A stretch of 64,000 bases of DNA, taken from Xanthomonas sp. Leaf148. Its GTDB lineage: Bacteria > Pseudomonadota > Gammaproteobacteria > Xanthomonadales > Xanthomonadaceae. The notes beneath the pieces are model-generated. The model was not told where the DNA came from. It searched no databases and saw only the letters and a list, made by a program, of their open reading frames with translations. The stretch lies in NCBI RefSeq assembly GCF_001423585.1, contig NZ_LMOP01000011.1, positions 219,289-283,288 on the forward strand, given 5' to 3'. Both the position numbers and the translations under genes were made by a program. Each line of letters opens with the position of its first letter. The first letter of the stretch is position 1. This document shows positions 51,755-62,104 of the stretch, in pieces.

Positions 51755-54018
51755 CAGCGGCGCTCCTGTGCGTGCAGGGCATCGAGATAGCGCTGGCCGC
51801 CAGCATCGGGGGCAGTGCGCGGTTGCACGGCAGCCGGCGGACGCACCAGTACCGGCCACAGCAGCGCGCGCAGGCGTTGCCGGCAGCTGGCGCAGTCGGG
51901 TGTGGCGCGCAGGGTCTCGACGGCGGCGGCCAGGTCCAGCGGGGCATCGAGCTGGGTCTCGTGCGCCGGCAGCCAGCGCGCGAAGGCGTCCAGTGCGGCG
52001 GCATCCTGGGCGGGCGCAGCGTTGCCCAGCGCCTGCCAGAGCGCCATCGGTTGCGGATCCGGGCTGGTGCGCGCGTCCAGGGCAGCGGCGCCGCGCGCCA
52101 GTCCGTCGCGCTTGCCGCTCATGCGCCGGCTGGGGTCGATCGGCGGCAGTTGCGTGCCGACGCGTGCCAGATAGATGCGCTCGGCCTGCTGCACCTGCTT
52201 GATGAAGCCCAGCGCCTTGTTGGCGAACGGCAGCGCGCGCTCGGGGTGGCCCTGGCGCAACTCGCCTTCGGATTGCCACATCTGGTCCAGCGCCGCGCGC
52301 AGCAGGGCGCGGGTCTGCGGGTCCAGCAAGGTGGCCGCTTCGGCGTGGTCGTGGGTGTGGCCGAACTCGGTCAGCACGTCCTGCGCCTGGCCGAAGCCGC
52401 TGCGCTCGGGGCGCCCATCCGCGTGATCGTGGTCGTGGTCGTCCAGGGCAGCGGCGCCGCTGGCGGGGGCGGCGGCGTGGTCATGATCTGTGTGTGGTTG
52501 CGTGGCGTCATGGGCGTGCTCGTCCGGCGCGGCCGGCGCATCGGCGGTGGGCATGTCGGCCGTGGGCAGGGCATCGGCCGGGGCGTCGCTGGTGGGCGGT
52601 GCGTCGGCGGTCGGCGGGCCCTTTGGCGCGCCTTCGCTTTCTTCGCCCAGGAACTGGCCGTAGCGCAGCCGCAGCAGGCGCTGGTCCACGCCGATGGCGT
52701 CGGCGCGTTTGAGATAGGTGGCCGCGTCCAGGCGCGGTTTTTCCTTCAGCAGCGCCTCGGCGTCGATGATGATCTGGCGCTGGCTGCGGAAGTAGGCCGG
52801 CAAGGTCTGTTTGACGCTCGCCTCCAGGCCGGCGGCCATGGTCTGTTCCGGCGGCGGCCAGCGCAGGATCACGCTGGCGCTGCGGCCTTCCTGCGGGCCG
52901 GGCTGGCGGGTGTCATGCACGATGAGCTGCGCGATCAGGTCATCGCCGGCGGCCATGCCCAGCGCCTGCGGCTGCAGCGTGGCGGCGAAGTTGCGGCGGG
53001 TAACCGGGCCGCTGCCGGTGAGCGTGCGGCCCTGGGTCTTGAAGGTGATGTTCTCGCCGCTGCCCTGGGCCAGGGTCAGGCGCAGCTCGGCGCTGGCGGC
53101 CACGGCGTAATCGTCGCTGGCTTCGAAGCGTAGTGCCCAGGCGCCATTGGCCGGTGTCCACAGCACCAGGCTCTGCTCGGGGGCGAGCACGCGCACCTGC
53201 GGCGGGCGGTCCGGCAGCACATCCAGCCGGTGCAACTGGCGGTCGGCGGGCGTGCCGTCGATGAGAATGCGGTACAGGTTGGCGCGCGTGGCGATCCATT
53301 GGCCCTGCCATTGGTCGCTGCTGCCCTGCCGGGTCAGCGGGATGAGGCGGCCGTCGGTGAGCCGCAACGCCACGTTGCGCGGGGCCGGGCTGACCTGCAG
53401 TTGCCAGTCCAGCCGGGTGCCGGCGGGCACGCGCGCATCCAGGCCGGGCAGCCGCGCGGCGGGCAGGCCGGTGTAGGCCGGCGGTGTGCTGCGCAGCTGC
53501 GCCTGACGCAGCATCGCGGCGCCGCTGCTGGCACGCGCAGCGGCCACGCGGTCGGCAGGGGCGGCTGGCGGCAGCTCACGCGGCGGCCACAGCAGCAGCG
53601 CGCTGCAGGCGGCCAGGCCGAGCAGGCTCCAGGGCCATGCGCGCCGCCACGGCCAAGCCGGGCGCAGATCGCGCGGAGTGCTGCGCAGGCGCTGCTCCAA
53701 CCGCTGACGTTGCAGCACCTGCAGCGCGCCAAGTTGCGTGGCCGGTGCGAACAGCAGGTCGCTGCTGTCGTCCAGGTCCGGTTCGCGATCCAGCCGGCGG
53801 ATCAGCCAGGTCTGGTCCAGCTGCCGCGCCGCGTGCAGCGCGATGGCGACCAGCATCGCGACGCCCACCAGCAACAGCGGCACCACCGCGGCGTGTGCGC
53901 CCATACGCCAGGCACCCGCGCCCGCCAGCAGCGCCAGCGGCCACCCGAACACCAGCACCCCGGCAGCGCGACGTCGGCGTGCGGCCTGCCAGGCGCGCTG
54001 CAGTGGGGGCGTGCTCAT
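51754..54018 (-). CDS. DUF4175 protein with His-rich insert
   Basis: A 754-residue protein with two N-terminal transmembrane helices (AAGVLVFGWPLALLAGAGAW and VVPLLLVGVAMLVAIALHAA). A third (WPWSLLGLAACSALLLW) and long periplasmic regions follow. Matching blocks are AQLRSTPPAYTGLP, the DUF4175 beta region WTPANGAWALRFEASDDYAV and KQTLPAYFRSQRQIIIDAE. At about residues 497-562 there is an insert rich in His and Asp (EHAHDATQPHTDHDH, DDHDHDHADG, HTHDHAEAA) that could bind metal. It starts by a 4-base overlap with the stop of the BatA-like gene and ends in a one-base overlap with the next gene. Confidence 0.8.
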   Translation of the reverse strand: MSTPPLQRAWQAARRRRAAGVLVFGWPLALLAGAGAWRMGAHAAVVPLLLVGVAMLVAIALHAARQLDQTWLIRRLDREPDLDDSSDLLFAPATQLGALQVLQRQRLEQRLRSTPRDLRPAWPWRRAWPWSLLGLAACSALLLWPPRELPPAAPADRVAAARASSGAAMLRQAQLRSTPPAYTGLPAARLPGLDARVPAGTRLDWQLQVSPAPRNVALRLTDGRLIPLTRQGSSDQWQGQWIATRANLYRILIDGTPADRQLHRLDVLPDRPPQVRVLAPEQSLVLWTPANGAWALRFEASDDYAVAASAELRLTLAQGSGENITFKTQGRTLTGSGPVTRRNFAATLQPQALGMAAGDDLIAQLIVHDTRQPGPQEGRSASVILRWPPPEQTMAAGLEASVKQTLPAYFRSQRQIIIDAEALLKEKPRLDAATYLKRADAIGVDQRLLRLRYGQFLGEESEGAPKGPPTADAPPTSDAPADALPTADMPTADAPAAPDEHAHDATQPHTDHDHAAAPASGAAALDDHDHDHADGRPERSGFGQAQDVLTEFGHTHDHAEAATLLDPQTRALLRAALDQMWQSEGELRQGHPERALPFANKALGFIKQVQQAERIYLARVGTQLPPIDPSRRMSGKRDGLARGAAALDARTSPDPQPMALWQALGNAAPAQDAAALDAFARWLPAHETQLDAPLDLAAAVETLRATPDCASCRQRLRALLWPVLVRPPAAVQPRTAPDAGGQRYLDALHAQERR

Positions 54019-55205
54019 GCCGCGCTGCTCCGGCGTGGCGCGGTGGCCAGCCAGCGCTCGAGCGCAAACAGCAGCAACACCACACCGACCAGCCACGGTG
54101 CCAGCGGCCATGGCGGCGTGGTCAGCCGAATCGCGCCGCCGCGCTGCGGCTGTTGGGTCTGCGCCAGGGCGCGCTGCGGGATGGGCGGTGGCTGCAGCGC
54201 AGCGTGCAGGCGGGTGGGGAACCCGGCGTCCAACAACGCCGGCAGCTGCTGCGGCTGCAATGGCGCGGCCCAGCGCAGCAGGCGCCCACGCCCGAAGGCG
54301 GCGGCGTCGAGCACCGGCTGCCCCTGTGTTTCGAGCACGGGTTGCAGCGGCGCGGCGAGTGCGGGCGGCACCGGCGTGCGCGCATCCAGCAGCAGCTGGC
54401 CGCCGGCCGCAACCCACTCCAGCACCGGCGCGGGCGGGGCGGTGGGCGACAGCCACGCCACTACCGTGCCGGGTGTCCAGCGCGCCGGCGCGGCATCGGC
54501 AGGCGCGCTCACCGGCAAGCTGCCCGGCAGCGCCCAGGCGGCATGCACCGCGCGCAGATAGCGCAAGGCCGGTGCGGCGCGGTCGTCGGCAATTGCCTGC
54601 ACGCGCAGCGGTACGGTGGCAGTTGTGGCGGCCACCGGCGACGCACCGGGCAGCACCTGCCACTGCACTGCACGCGACAGCTGCACCCGTTGCGCATCCA
54701 CCACGCCCCACTGCGCGGGCACGATCACGCTGAGCGGCGCGTCTGCGGGCAGGCTGGCATCGAGTTCGCGCAGCAGGCTGCCGACAGGTTGCGGACTGCC
54801 GGCTTGAGCATCATCACTGGTGGCGACATCTGCCTTGGCATCGATCGGTGCAAAGCCCGGCGCCAGCCACACCCATTGCGCATCCTTGGGCTGCGCCAGC
54901 GCGCGTGCCGCGGCCAGGTCCACACCCGGGCTCACTGCGATACGCGGGCGCGCATCCTGATGCGCACGCAACGCCGGCTCTGCCAGCAGCAGTGCCAACG
55001 CTGCCAATAGCAGCAGGCGCACCAGCAGCAACGGCAGCTCATCCAGGCGCACGCGGTGGCGTGGGCGTGGCACTGCACGCAACCAGCGCAGCGCAGCGAA
55101 GTCGGTAGGCCGGTGCTCGCTACGCCGCGCCAGATGGATCAGCAGCGGCAGCAGCAGGGCGGCCAATGCCGCGAGCCCGGCGGGGACTAGCAACAGCAAG
55201 TTCAT
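54015..55205 (-). CDS. BatA-like membrane protein
   Basis: A protein of about 396 residues with the N-terminal BatA signature (MNLLLLVPAGLAALAALLLP, then LIHLARRSEHRPTDFAALRW and PLLLVRLLLLAALALLLAEP). Three hydrophobic segments surround a domain with a V-x-A-G-G-Q-L-L-L-D motif resembling glutamine amidotransferase-like folds (VLEWVAAGGQLLLDART), ending in WLVGVVLLLFALERWLA. Start 55205 or 55211. BatA proteins partner MoxR ATPases and DUF58 proteins. The stop overlaps the DUF4175 start by four bases. Confidence 0.78.
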   Translation of the reverse strand: MNLLLLVPAGLAALAALLLPLLIHLARRSEHRPTDFAALRWLRAVPRPRHRVRLDELPLLLVRLLLLAALALLLAEPALRAHQDARPRIAVSPGVDLAAARALAQPKDAQWVWLAPGFAPIDAKADVATSDDAQAGSPQPVGSLLRELDASLPADAPLSVIVPAQWGVVDAQRVQLSRAVQWQVLPGASPVAATTATVPLRVQAIADDRAAPALRYLRAVHAAWALPGSLPVSAPADAAPARWTPGTVVAWLSPTAPPAPVLEWVAAGGQLLLDARTPVPPALAAPLQPVLETQGQPVLDAAAFGRGRLLRWAAPLQPQQLPALLDAGFPTRLHAALQPPPIPQRALAQTQQPQRGGAIRLTTPPWPLAPWLVGVVLLLFALERWLATAPRRSSAA

Positions 55206-55349
55206 TGCCATGCCTCTGCGCTGACGTTGTGCGCGAGTGCATGCATGGTGCTGCCGGTGTGCGGGTGGCTGTGGGTAGGGTGGGTTTGCTGGCTCAGCGG
55301 CAACGGCAGTTGTAGCCGTGACTCCAACTCCAATCGCAATCGCATCCAG

Positions 55350-55625
55350 AGTTGCAAGCCGCGCACGCGCGCGACGGTGGTCGGCGTTGTACTCATGCGA
55401 AGACGTTGCCTAGGCAACTGCAACTGCAGTGGCATACGGAGTTGCATGATGTGCACGTGCTCGACGTTGGTCAGCGTTGTACCCGTGCGAAGACCTCGCC
55501 TAGGTAACTGCGGCCGCAACTGCGACTGCAATCGCAACAGCGGTGGCATGCGCAGTTGCATGGCGTGCGCATGCGCAACGATGGTCTGCATTGCACTCAT
55601 GCGCAGGCGTCGCCCGGGTAATGCA
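55350..55625. repeat. Three tandem repeats between the BatA-like and DUF58 genes
   Basis: Units begin agttgca at 55350, 55440 and 55554 (90 and 114 bases apart; the second has an extra insertion). They share ggtggtcggcgttgtactca, tgcgaagacgttgcctaggc and caactgc...ggtggcat-like blocks. The rest of the 55212-55829 spacer holds no gene; the frame through it is low-complexity and has no family match. Confidence 0.7.
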
Positions 55626-55829
55626 GATACATCGCGCACGGCGCTGTACGCCGCGCTGGTATCGACATGCCACGCGCGATGCTACCCGGCACGCGTGGCT
55701 GCCTCTGCGTACGTTGCCCGCTGACTGCAGGAGGCGTTTGCCGCTGTGGTGGCTGCTGTACCGCCACTGCCGACAGCGAGACCGATCGCGCGCTGGAATG
55801 CGCCGTCGTCGCCCCGCGCAGGCACGCGC

Positions 55830-56726
55830 TCATCGAGCCGTACCCTGACCGAACAGCTGGCGCAGCGCGGCATCGGCTGGCGCATCCAGGTAATGCACCG
55901 CATGCGCGATGCCGGCCGCCTGCCAGCGCGCCTGCCGTGCGCGCTGGGCCGCGGCAAAGCGTTGCAGATAGTCGTCGCGCATCGCCGCGCCGTCGCCGAG
56001 CAGTTCTTCGCCGGTTTCCGGGTCGCGGAAGCGGTGCCCGCCGCTGAATTGAAAATCGCGTTCGTCGCAGGTGAGCACCTGCAGCTGCAGCACTTCACGA
56101 CGCGCGGCGGCGAACTTTTCCAATGCGCTCGCCAGTTCTTCATCGAACCCATCGCCGATGGACAGCAGCAGATCGTGCGCGGCGATGCGTTCCCACAACG
56201 GCCGCAACGCCTCCAGCCCGGGCCAGCGGCCGCCGGCGCGCAAGCCGTGCAGGGCCAGCCACAGCCGGTCGCGCTGACGGCTGCCGACACCTGCTGGCAC
56301 CGCAACCAGGCCGCCGCCATGCAAGGCATACAGGCCGACGCGGTCGCCTTGCTGCAGCGCCACTTCGGCCGCGCAGGCGGCCAGTGTCGCCATCGTCTGC
56401 AGGCGGGTGTGCTCCGGCCGCGCGCTGTCGGTTTGCCCGGCCGACGCGGTGGCATCGAGCAGCAACCACAGCGTCAGCGGGCTTTCGCGCTCGGCTTCGC
56501 GCACGAAAAACCGGTCCGAGCGCGCGTAGAGCTTCCAGTCGATCTGGCGCAGCGCATCGCCCGGCTCGTAGGCGCGGTATTGCGCAAATTCCAGCCCGGC
56601 GCCGCGGCTGCGGCTGGCGTGCTGGCCAATCCCGTGCCCGCCCTGCGCCTGACGCGCACGCAGCTGCAAGCCGCGCAAACGGCTGCGCACATCGGCGGGA
56701 ATCAGAGCCGGCAGCGGTGGATGCAT
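55830..56726 (-). CDS. DUF58 domain protein
   Basis: A 298-residue DUF58 protein. The hallmark block GAGLEFAQYRAYEPGDALRQ then IDWKLYARSDRFFVREAE is at residues 42-80, followed by a vWA-like fold with LTLWLLLDATASAG (metal site DxSxS degenerate: D-A-T-A-S). DUF58 proteins pair with MoxR ATPases in membrane or envelope assembly modules. Start at 56726, directly after the MoxR gene with only 10 bases between. No transmembrane segment. Confidence 0.9.
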   Translation of the reverse strand: MHPPLPALIPADVRSRLRGLQLRARQAQGGHGIGQHASRSRGAGLEFAQYRAYEPGDALRQIDWKLYARSDRFFVREAERESPLTLWLLLDATASAGQTDSARPEHTRLQTMATLAACAAEVALQQGDRVGLYALHGGGLVAVPAGVGSRQRDRLWLALHGLRAGGRWPGLEALRPLWERIAAHDLLLSIGDGFDEELASALEKFAAARREVLQLQVLTCDERDFQFSGGHRFRDPETGEELLGDGAAMRDDYLQRFAAAQRARQARWQAAGIAHAVHYLDAPADAALRQLFGQGTAR

Positions 56727-56736
56727 GGCGCTGCGC

Positions 56737-57729
<993 letters not shown>

Positions 57730-57940
57730 GCGGAGTCTCTGATGATGTGGCGGCGTGCGTATCGCGTATTGGCGCGTAGTACGGTGTTATCGATGGTGTT
57801 GCATGGTGCGAGCAGGTTCCTGCGAAGCCACGGTGATCTGCGTATGCGATGAGGTTACCCAGCCAGACGTGCCTTACGTAAGAGCGTGCCTGCGCGCGAC
57901 ACGTTATCGGTGGGCCGCATCGCGCGCGCTGCGCAGCATG

Positions 57941-58672
57941 TCAGTTGGTCAACGCATACATCACGATGTTCACGCCGAACTTGGTGTTGTCTTCGGCCAG
58001 AAAACGTTTGTTGCGCCAGTCGTAATCCCATTCGCAGCCGTAATCCTTGTTGCTGTAGAGCACACCCAATCTTCCATCGATGCTGATGCCCTTGAGGTAG
58101 TCGTGCACCAGATCATCGCCCCAGCCATTGAGTTCGAAGCCGGTGGCGGGCGGGCCGTCCGGGAACTTGAAGAATGCGCTGTAAAGACGATGGTTCTTCG
58201 GTAATTTCTGCAGCGCGCTCTTGCCGAACAGCGCGGTCATCTGCGCCTCGAACGAGGTGGCGAACAAGCCATCGATATCGTGGTTGCAGTCGTCCACAAA
58301 CACGAAGCCGCCGTTACGCACGTACTGTTCGAAATTGCGCCGCTCGGCCGGATTGAATTCCACCAGCTTGTGCCCGGACAGATAGCAGAACGGCGCTTGC
58401 AACATGCGCGGATCGGCCAGGTCGATGACGTGTTCTTCCGGGTCCACCCGCAGCTGCGTGTAGTCGATCAACGAGGTGATCAGGTTGGATGGCATGCGCG
58501 CATCCACATCCCAATCGCCAGAGTCGTAGCGCAGCCGCGTAAACCAGAAGTCGTAAGCGCCGGCCGCACGCGCCGGCCATGGCAGCGCCAAACTGGCAGC
58601 GCTGCCAAGCAGCAGCTGCAGGAAATGGCGGCGCGTTGCAGGCGCCGGGAGGGAACCTGGAACCGGAAGCAC
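57941..58672 (-). CDS. DUF4159 protein with Tat signal
   Basis: A protein of about 243 residues. A Tat motif (ATRRHFLQLLLGSAASLALP) is followed by a DUF4159 domain with YDFWFTRLRYDSGDWDVDAR, FVFVDDCNHDIDGLFA and a terminal DYDWRNKRFLAEDNTKFGVN. The fold resembles a glutamine amidotransferase-like domain. GTG at 58672 is preferred as the start since it leads directly into the Tat signal; a GTG at 58753 overlaps the stop of the preceding gene (GTGA) but adds residues encoded by the gggaatcggga repeat. Exported by Tat across the inner membrane, it probably works with the MoxR complex. Confidence 0.75.
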   Translation of the reverse strand: MLPVPGSLPAPATRRHFLQLLLGSAASLALPWPARAAGAYDFWFTRLRYDSGDWDVDARMPSNLITSLIDYTQLRVDPEEHVIDLADPRMLQAPFCYLSGHKLVEFNPAERRNFEQYVRNGGFVFVDDCNHDIDGLFATSFEAQMTALFGKSALQKLPKNHRLYSAFFKFPDGPPATGFELNGWGDDLVHDYLKGISIDGRLGVLYSNKDYGCEWDYDWRNKRFLAEDNTKFGVNIVMYALTN

Positions 58673-58749
58673 TCGTGAACACTCAGGTTGAGAGAAGCCG
58701 CTCTTGCTCTCCCATTCCCGATTCCCGACTCCCGATTCCCGGCTCCTAC

Positions 58750-60084
58750 TCACACCGCATCCGACAACGAGGTAAACGTGAAATCACGCAGCCGCATCGG
58801 CGGGATCATCATCACGTAGCTGGATTCATCGCCGGCCACGCGTACCGGCTTGCCCAGTTCGTCGATGTTGTTGAGCATGATGATCGGCGATTCGTTGAAG
58901 CGGAAATTCTTCACCGGGTACTTGATCTGCCCGTTCTCGATGTAAAAGGTGCCATCGCGGGTCAGCCCGGTCAGCAACACGGTCTGCGGATCAACCATGC
59001 GGATGTACCAGGTGCGCGTGACCAGGATGCCTTTCTCGGTGCCGCGCACCAGCTCGGCGATGTTCTTGTCGCCGCCGGCCATCAGCAGATTGCCCGGCTC
59101 GCCGATCGCACGCTTGCCGTTCTTCTGCGCCCAATAGCGCGAATACTGCAGGTTGGCGACCTTGCCGTTTTCGACGATGGACATCTTCTCGCGCGGCAGG
59201 CCTTCTTCGTCCCACGGCATCACTGCTGCACGCGCGTCCCATGGGTCGGCGGTGATGTTGACGCGCGGGTCGTATACCTGCTCGCCCAGTTTGTTGCCGC
59301 CGCCTTTCTTGGACAGGAAGCTGCGGCCCTCATCGGCCATGCGCGCATCGAAGTAGCGCATCATGAACGAGATCAAGCCGGCCGCTGCTGCCGGCTCCAG
59401 AATCACGGTGTATTTGCCCGGTTCCAGCGCCTTGGCTTCGGCTGAATCGCTGGCCTTGCGCATCGCGATGCGAACGTCCTGCTCGGCCTTGAAGTCGGAT
59501 GCGTCCTTCAGATTGCGCCCCACCCAGCCCGAGCCGCGGCCGTCTTCGGTGCGCACGGTGCAGGTGTAGTCGAAGCGTGCGTTGCGCTGATAGCCGAAGT
59601 TGCCCTTGCTGTTGGCGAACGCGGTAAAGCTCTGGCCATCTTCCAGAAAGCCGGCCGCGATCAAGCCCTTGCCCTTGCAGGGGGCGATCGAATCGGCTGC
59701 GACCTGCGCGCGGAACGCCGGGTCTACCGCTGCAGTGGATGCGCTGAAGGTGGGGCTGGCGGTGTAGGTCTGCTTGTCGACGGCCGGCATGAACTCCGGA
59801 TTCTCCGGTGCCAGCTTTGCCAGATCTTCGGCGCGGCGTACCACGCGCTCGAGCGATGCATCGTCGAACTCGTTGATGGTGGCGGTGCCCACGCGCTTGC
59901 CAAACGCCACCTGCACCTGCAGATCGGTGTTGTCGACAATGCCGCTGGTGGACACGTTATTGAGCGCAAAACGGATATTGCCGTCGATGGCGCCAGTGAG
60001 CGTGGCGGTGCACTCATCGGCCTTGGACAGTTTGATGACCTTGTCCAGGATGGCCTTGGCCTGCGCTTCGGTAAGGATGCTCAT
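58750..60084 (-). CDS. TldE/PmbA-like protein
   Basis: A 444-residue protein with the TldD/PmbA fold but no HExxxH motif, so the TldE (PmbA) half of a TldD/TldE peptidase pair. It has VGRNLKDASDFKAEQDVRI, EPGKYTVILEPAAAAGLISF in the catalytic-like region, RVNITADPWDARAAVMPWDE and GLTRDGTFYIENGQIKYPVK at the end. TldE binds the partner and substrate in TldD/TldE. No signal peptide is seen. It is 14 bases downstream of the TldD-like gene. Start ATG 60084. Confidence 0.88.
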   Translation of the reverse strand: MSILTEAQAKAILDKVIKLSKADECTATLTGAIDGNIRFALNNVSTSGIVDNTDLQVQVAFGKRVGTATINEFDDASLERVVRRAEDLAKLAPENPEFMPAVDKQTYTASPTFSASTAAVDPAFRAQVAADSIAPCKGKGLIAAGFLEDGQSFTAFANSKGNFGYQRNARFDYTCTVRTEDGRGSGWVGRNLKDASDFKAEQDVRIAMRKASDSAEAKALEPGKYTVILEPAAAAGLISFMMRYFDARMADEGRSFLSKKGGGNKLGEQVYDPRVNITADPWDARAAVMPWDEEGLPREKMSIVENGKVANLQYSRYWAQKNGKRAIGEPGNLLMAGGDKNIAELVRGTEKGILVTRTWYIRMVDPQTVLLTGLTRDGTFYIENGQIKYPVKNFRFNESPIIMLNNIDELGKPVRVAGDESSYVMMIPPMRLRDFTFTSLSDAV

Positions 60085-60098
60085 GTGGGTTTCTCCTG

Positions 60099-61733
60099 TC
60101 AGCCGAGCGAGCGGGCGGTGCTGATGACGTTGATGCCATCGAAGCGTGCGGTGGACGAACCATGCGAGACCGCCGAGGACTGGCTGGGCTGGCCCTTGCC
60201 ATCGAAGAACGAACCGCCCAGGCGGTAGTCGCGCTGATCGGCCACCGCGCTGCAGGCATTCCAGAATTCTGGCGTGCGGATCTGGTAGGCCACGTCTTCG
60301 AGCATGCGGGTAATCGCACCATTCTTGATTTCGTAAAACAACTGGCCACCGAACTGCGCGTTGTAGCGCTGTTGGTCGATGGAGAACGAGCCGTCGCCGA
60401 TGATGTAGATGCCGTTCTCGACGTTCTTGATCAAGTCGCTCACGCTCAGCGGCGTCTTGCCGGCGGCCAGCGACACATTGGCCATGCGCTGGAACTGCAC
60501 GCTCGACCACGAGTCCGCGTAGCAGCAACCATCGGAGGCGGTCTTGCCAAGGATATGCGCTTGATCGCGGATCGCCTGGTAGTCCACCAGCTTGCCGTCG
60601 CGGATCAGGTCCCACTGTTTGGTCTTGACGCCTTCATCGTCGTAACCCACCGCGCCCAGGCTGCCGGGCTGGGTCTTGTCGGCGAGGATATGCACCTTGT
60701 CGCTGCCGTACTGGAAACCGGCCCTGAGCTTGTCCAGCGTGGCGAAACTGGTGCCGGCGTAGTTGGCCTCGTAGCCGAGCACGCGGTCCAGCTCCAGCGG
60801 GTGGCCCACCGATTCGTGGATGGTGAGCCAGGTGTGCGAGGGGTCCAGCACCAGGTCGTACTTGCCCGGCTTCACCGACGGCGCCTTGAGTTTTTCCTGT
60901 GCCTGCTTGGCGGCGGCGATGGCATCTTCCTTCATGTCGTAGGACAGGCCGTAGTTCACCACGCCATTGGGCGAGACGAACTTGCCCGATGCTGCGCCAT
61001 CCAGATATTCGTAGCCCAGGCCCATCGGCGCGGACAGCCCCTCGCGGGTGCGGAACTTGCCGCTGGCCTTGTCGATGGCGGTCACGGTCAGTGGCGCCCA
61101 GATGCGATGCACATCCTGGTCGATGTAGGAGCCATCGGTGCTGGCAAAATACTTTTGTTCGTTGACCACGAACAGCATCGAGTTGACGAAGCTGGCGCCG
61201 GCCGCGGTGGCGGCGGCATTCACACCCAGCAGCAGATCCACCTTGTCCTTGATCGGCACCTCCATCGCGTTCTTGGTGATCGGCGTCTTCCAGCTGACCT
61301 CGCCAACACCGGGCGTGGGCGCCAGCTGCACCGGCGTGCCCTGCACCTTGGCATTGGCCTTGGCGATGGCAGCGGCCTGTGCGGCGGCCTTGGCCACGCC
61401 CTGCTCGGTCAGATCGTTGGTGGCAGCAAAGCCCCACGCACCGCCCACGATCACGCGGATGCCGGCACCGATGGATTCGGTGTTGACCACATTCTGCACC
61501 TTGTCTTCGCGGGTGATCACGAACTGGCGCAGATAGCGGCCGATGCGCACATCGCAATAACTCGCGCCGGCCTGACGCGCGGCAGTGAGCCCGGCATCGG
61601 CCAGGCGCTTCTTGCGGCCCACATCGAAGGGCGTCAACAACTGTTCGGCGGCAATCGCCTTGCCGAAGTAGGCCGGCACGATCAGCCCGCCCATGGTCAG
61701 CCCGGTCAGGGCCAGGAAATCACGTCGCTGCAC
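60099..61733 (-). CDS. TldD-like metallopeptidase with Tat signal
   Basis: A 544-residue TldD-like peptidase that begins with a Tat signal (MQRRDFLALTGLTMGGLIVP), unlike the cytosolic TldD of E. coli, so it is exported. Zinc motif HESVGHPLELDR is in TWLTIHESVGHPLELD, with the third ligand region near SDGCCYADSWSS. The C-terminal SRLGGSFFDGKGQPSQSSAV-type end is typical. TldD/TldE pairs cleave unfolded peptides (for example processing of microcins). The GTG start at 61733 follows a ggggag site. It leads the cluster with the TldE-like gene. Confidence 0.88.
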   Translation of the reverse strand: MQRRDFLALTGLTMGGLIVPAYFGKAIAAEQLLTPFDVGRKKRLADAGLTAARQAGASYCDVRIGRYLRQFVITREDKVQNVVNTESIGAGIRVIVGGAWGFAATNDLTEQGVAKAAAQAAAIAKANAKVQGTPVQLAPTPGVGEVSWKTPITKNAMEVPIKDKVDLLLGVNAAATAAGASFVNSMLFVVNEQKYFASTDGSYIDQDVHRIWAPLTVTAIDKASGKFRTREGLSAPMGLGYEYLDGAASGKFVSPNGVVNYGLSYDMKEDAIAAAKQAQEKLKAPSVKPGKYDLVLDPSHTWLTIHESVGHPLELDRVLGYEANYAGTSFATLDKLRAGFQYGSDKVHILADKTQPGSLGAVGYDDEGVKTKQWDLIRDGKLVDYQAIRDQAHILGKTASDGCCYADSWSSVQFQRMANVSLAAGKTPLSVSDLIKNVENGIYIIGDGSFSIDQQRYNAQFGGQLFYEIKNGAITRMLEDVAYQIRTPEFWNACSAVADQRDYRLGGSFFDGKGQPSQSSAVSHGSSTARFDGINVISTARSLG

Positions 61734-62104
61734 GGCAACTCCCCAATAGTCCCGCGCGGCGCGCAGGTGGTGTGGTGACGCGCACAGCTCTGCACGCGGT
61801 ATCCCCGATTCTTGCCGGGCGAAGAATGCGGCGTCAAATGACTTTCGGCAGGGGGGTGTGGGTAAGCGATGTCCCACATGACGTCAGTGACGCGGCGGAT
61901 CTGTCTTGAAACGTGGCGAACACGACTGGCTGCACATGGGTGCTACATCATCGCCGCGACACGCGGTTGATCGATGCCGCACGCGTTTGTCCTGTTGACG
62001 ATCGCGCCTTGCGTGAAGATCGCAGGGTTGTGCGCAGTAGTTGTCTTACATGTTCCAAACAGCTGGAAAAAGGCTGTGGAGGCTTTGGTCGCGCAGTGAT
62101 ACAG

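Noticed and set aside
55202-55639. A 145-residue minus frame through the tandem repeats as a protein
   Set aside because: Low-complexity translation of the repeat; no family match.
60162-61778. A 538-residue plus-strand frame across the tldD-like gene
   Set aside because: It is antisense to a clearly conserved gene and is explained by high GC; its protein has no family pattern.
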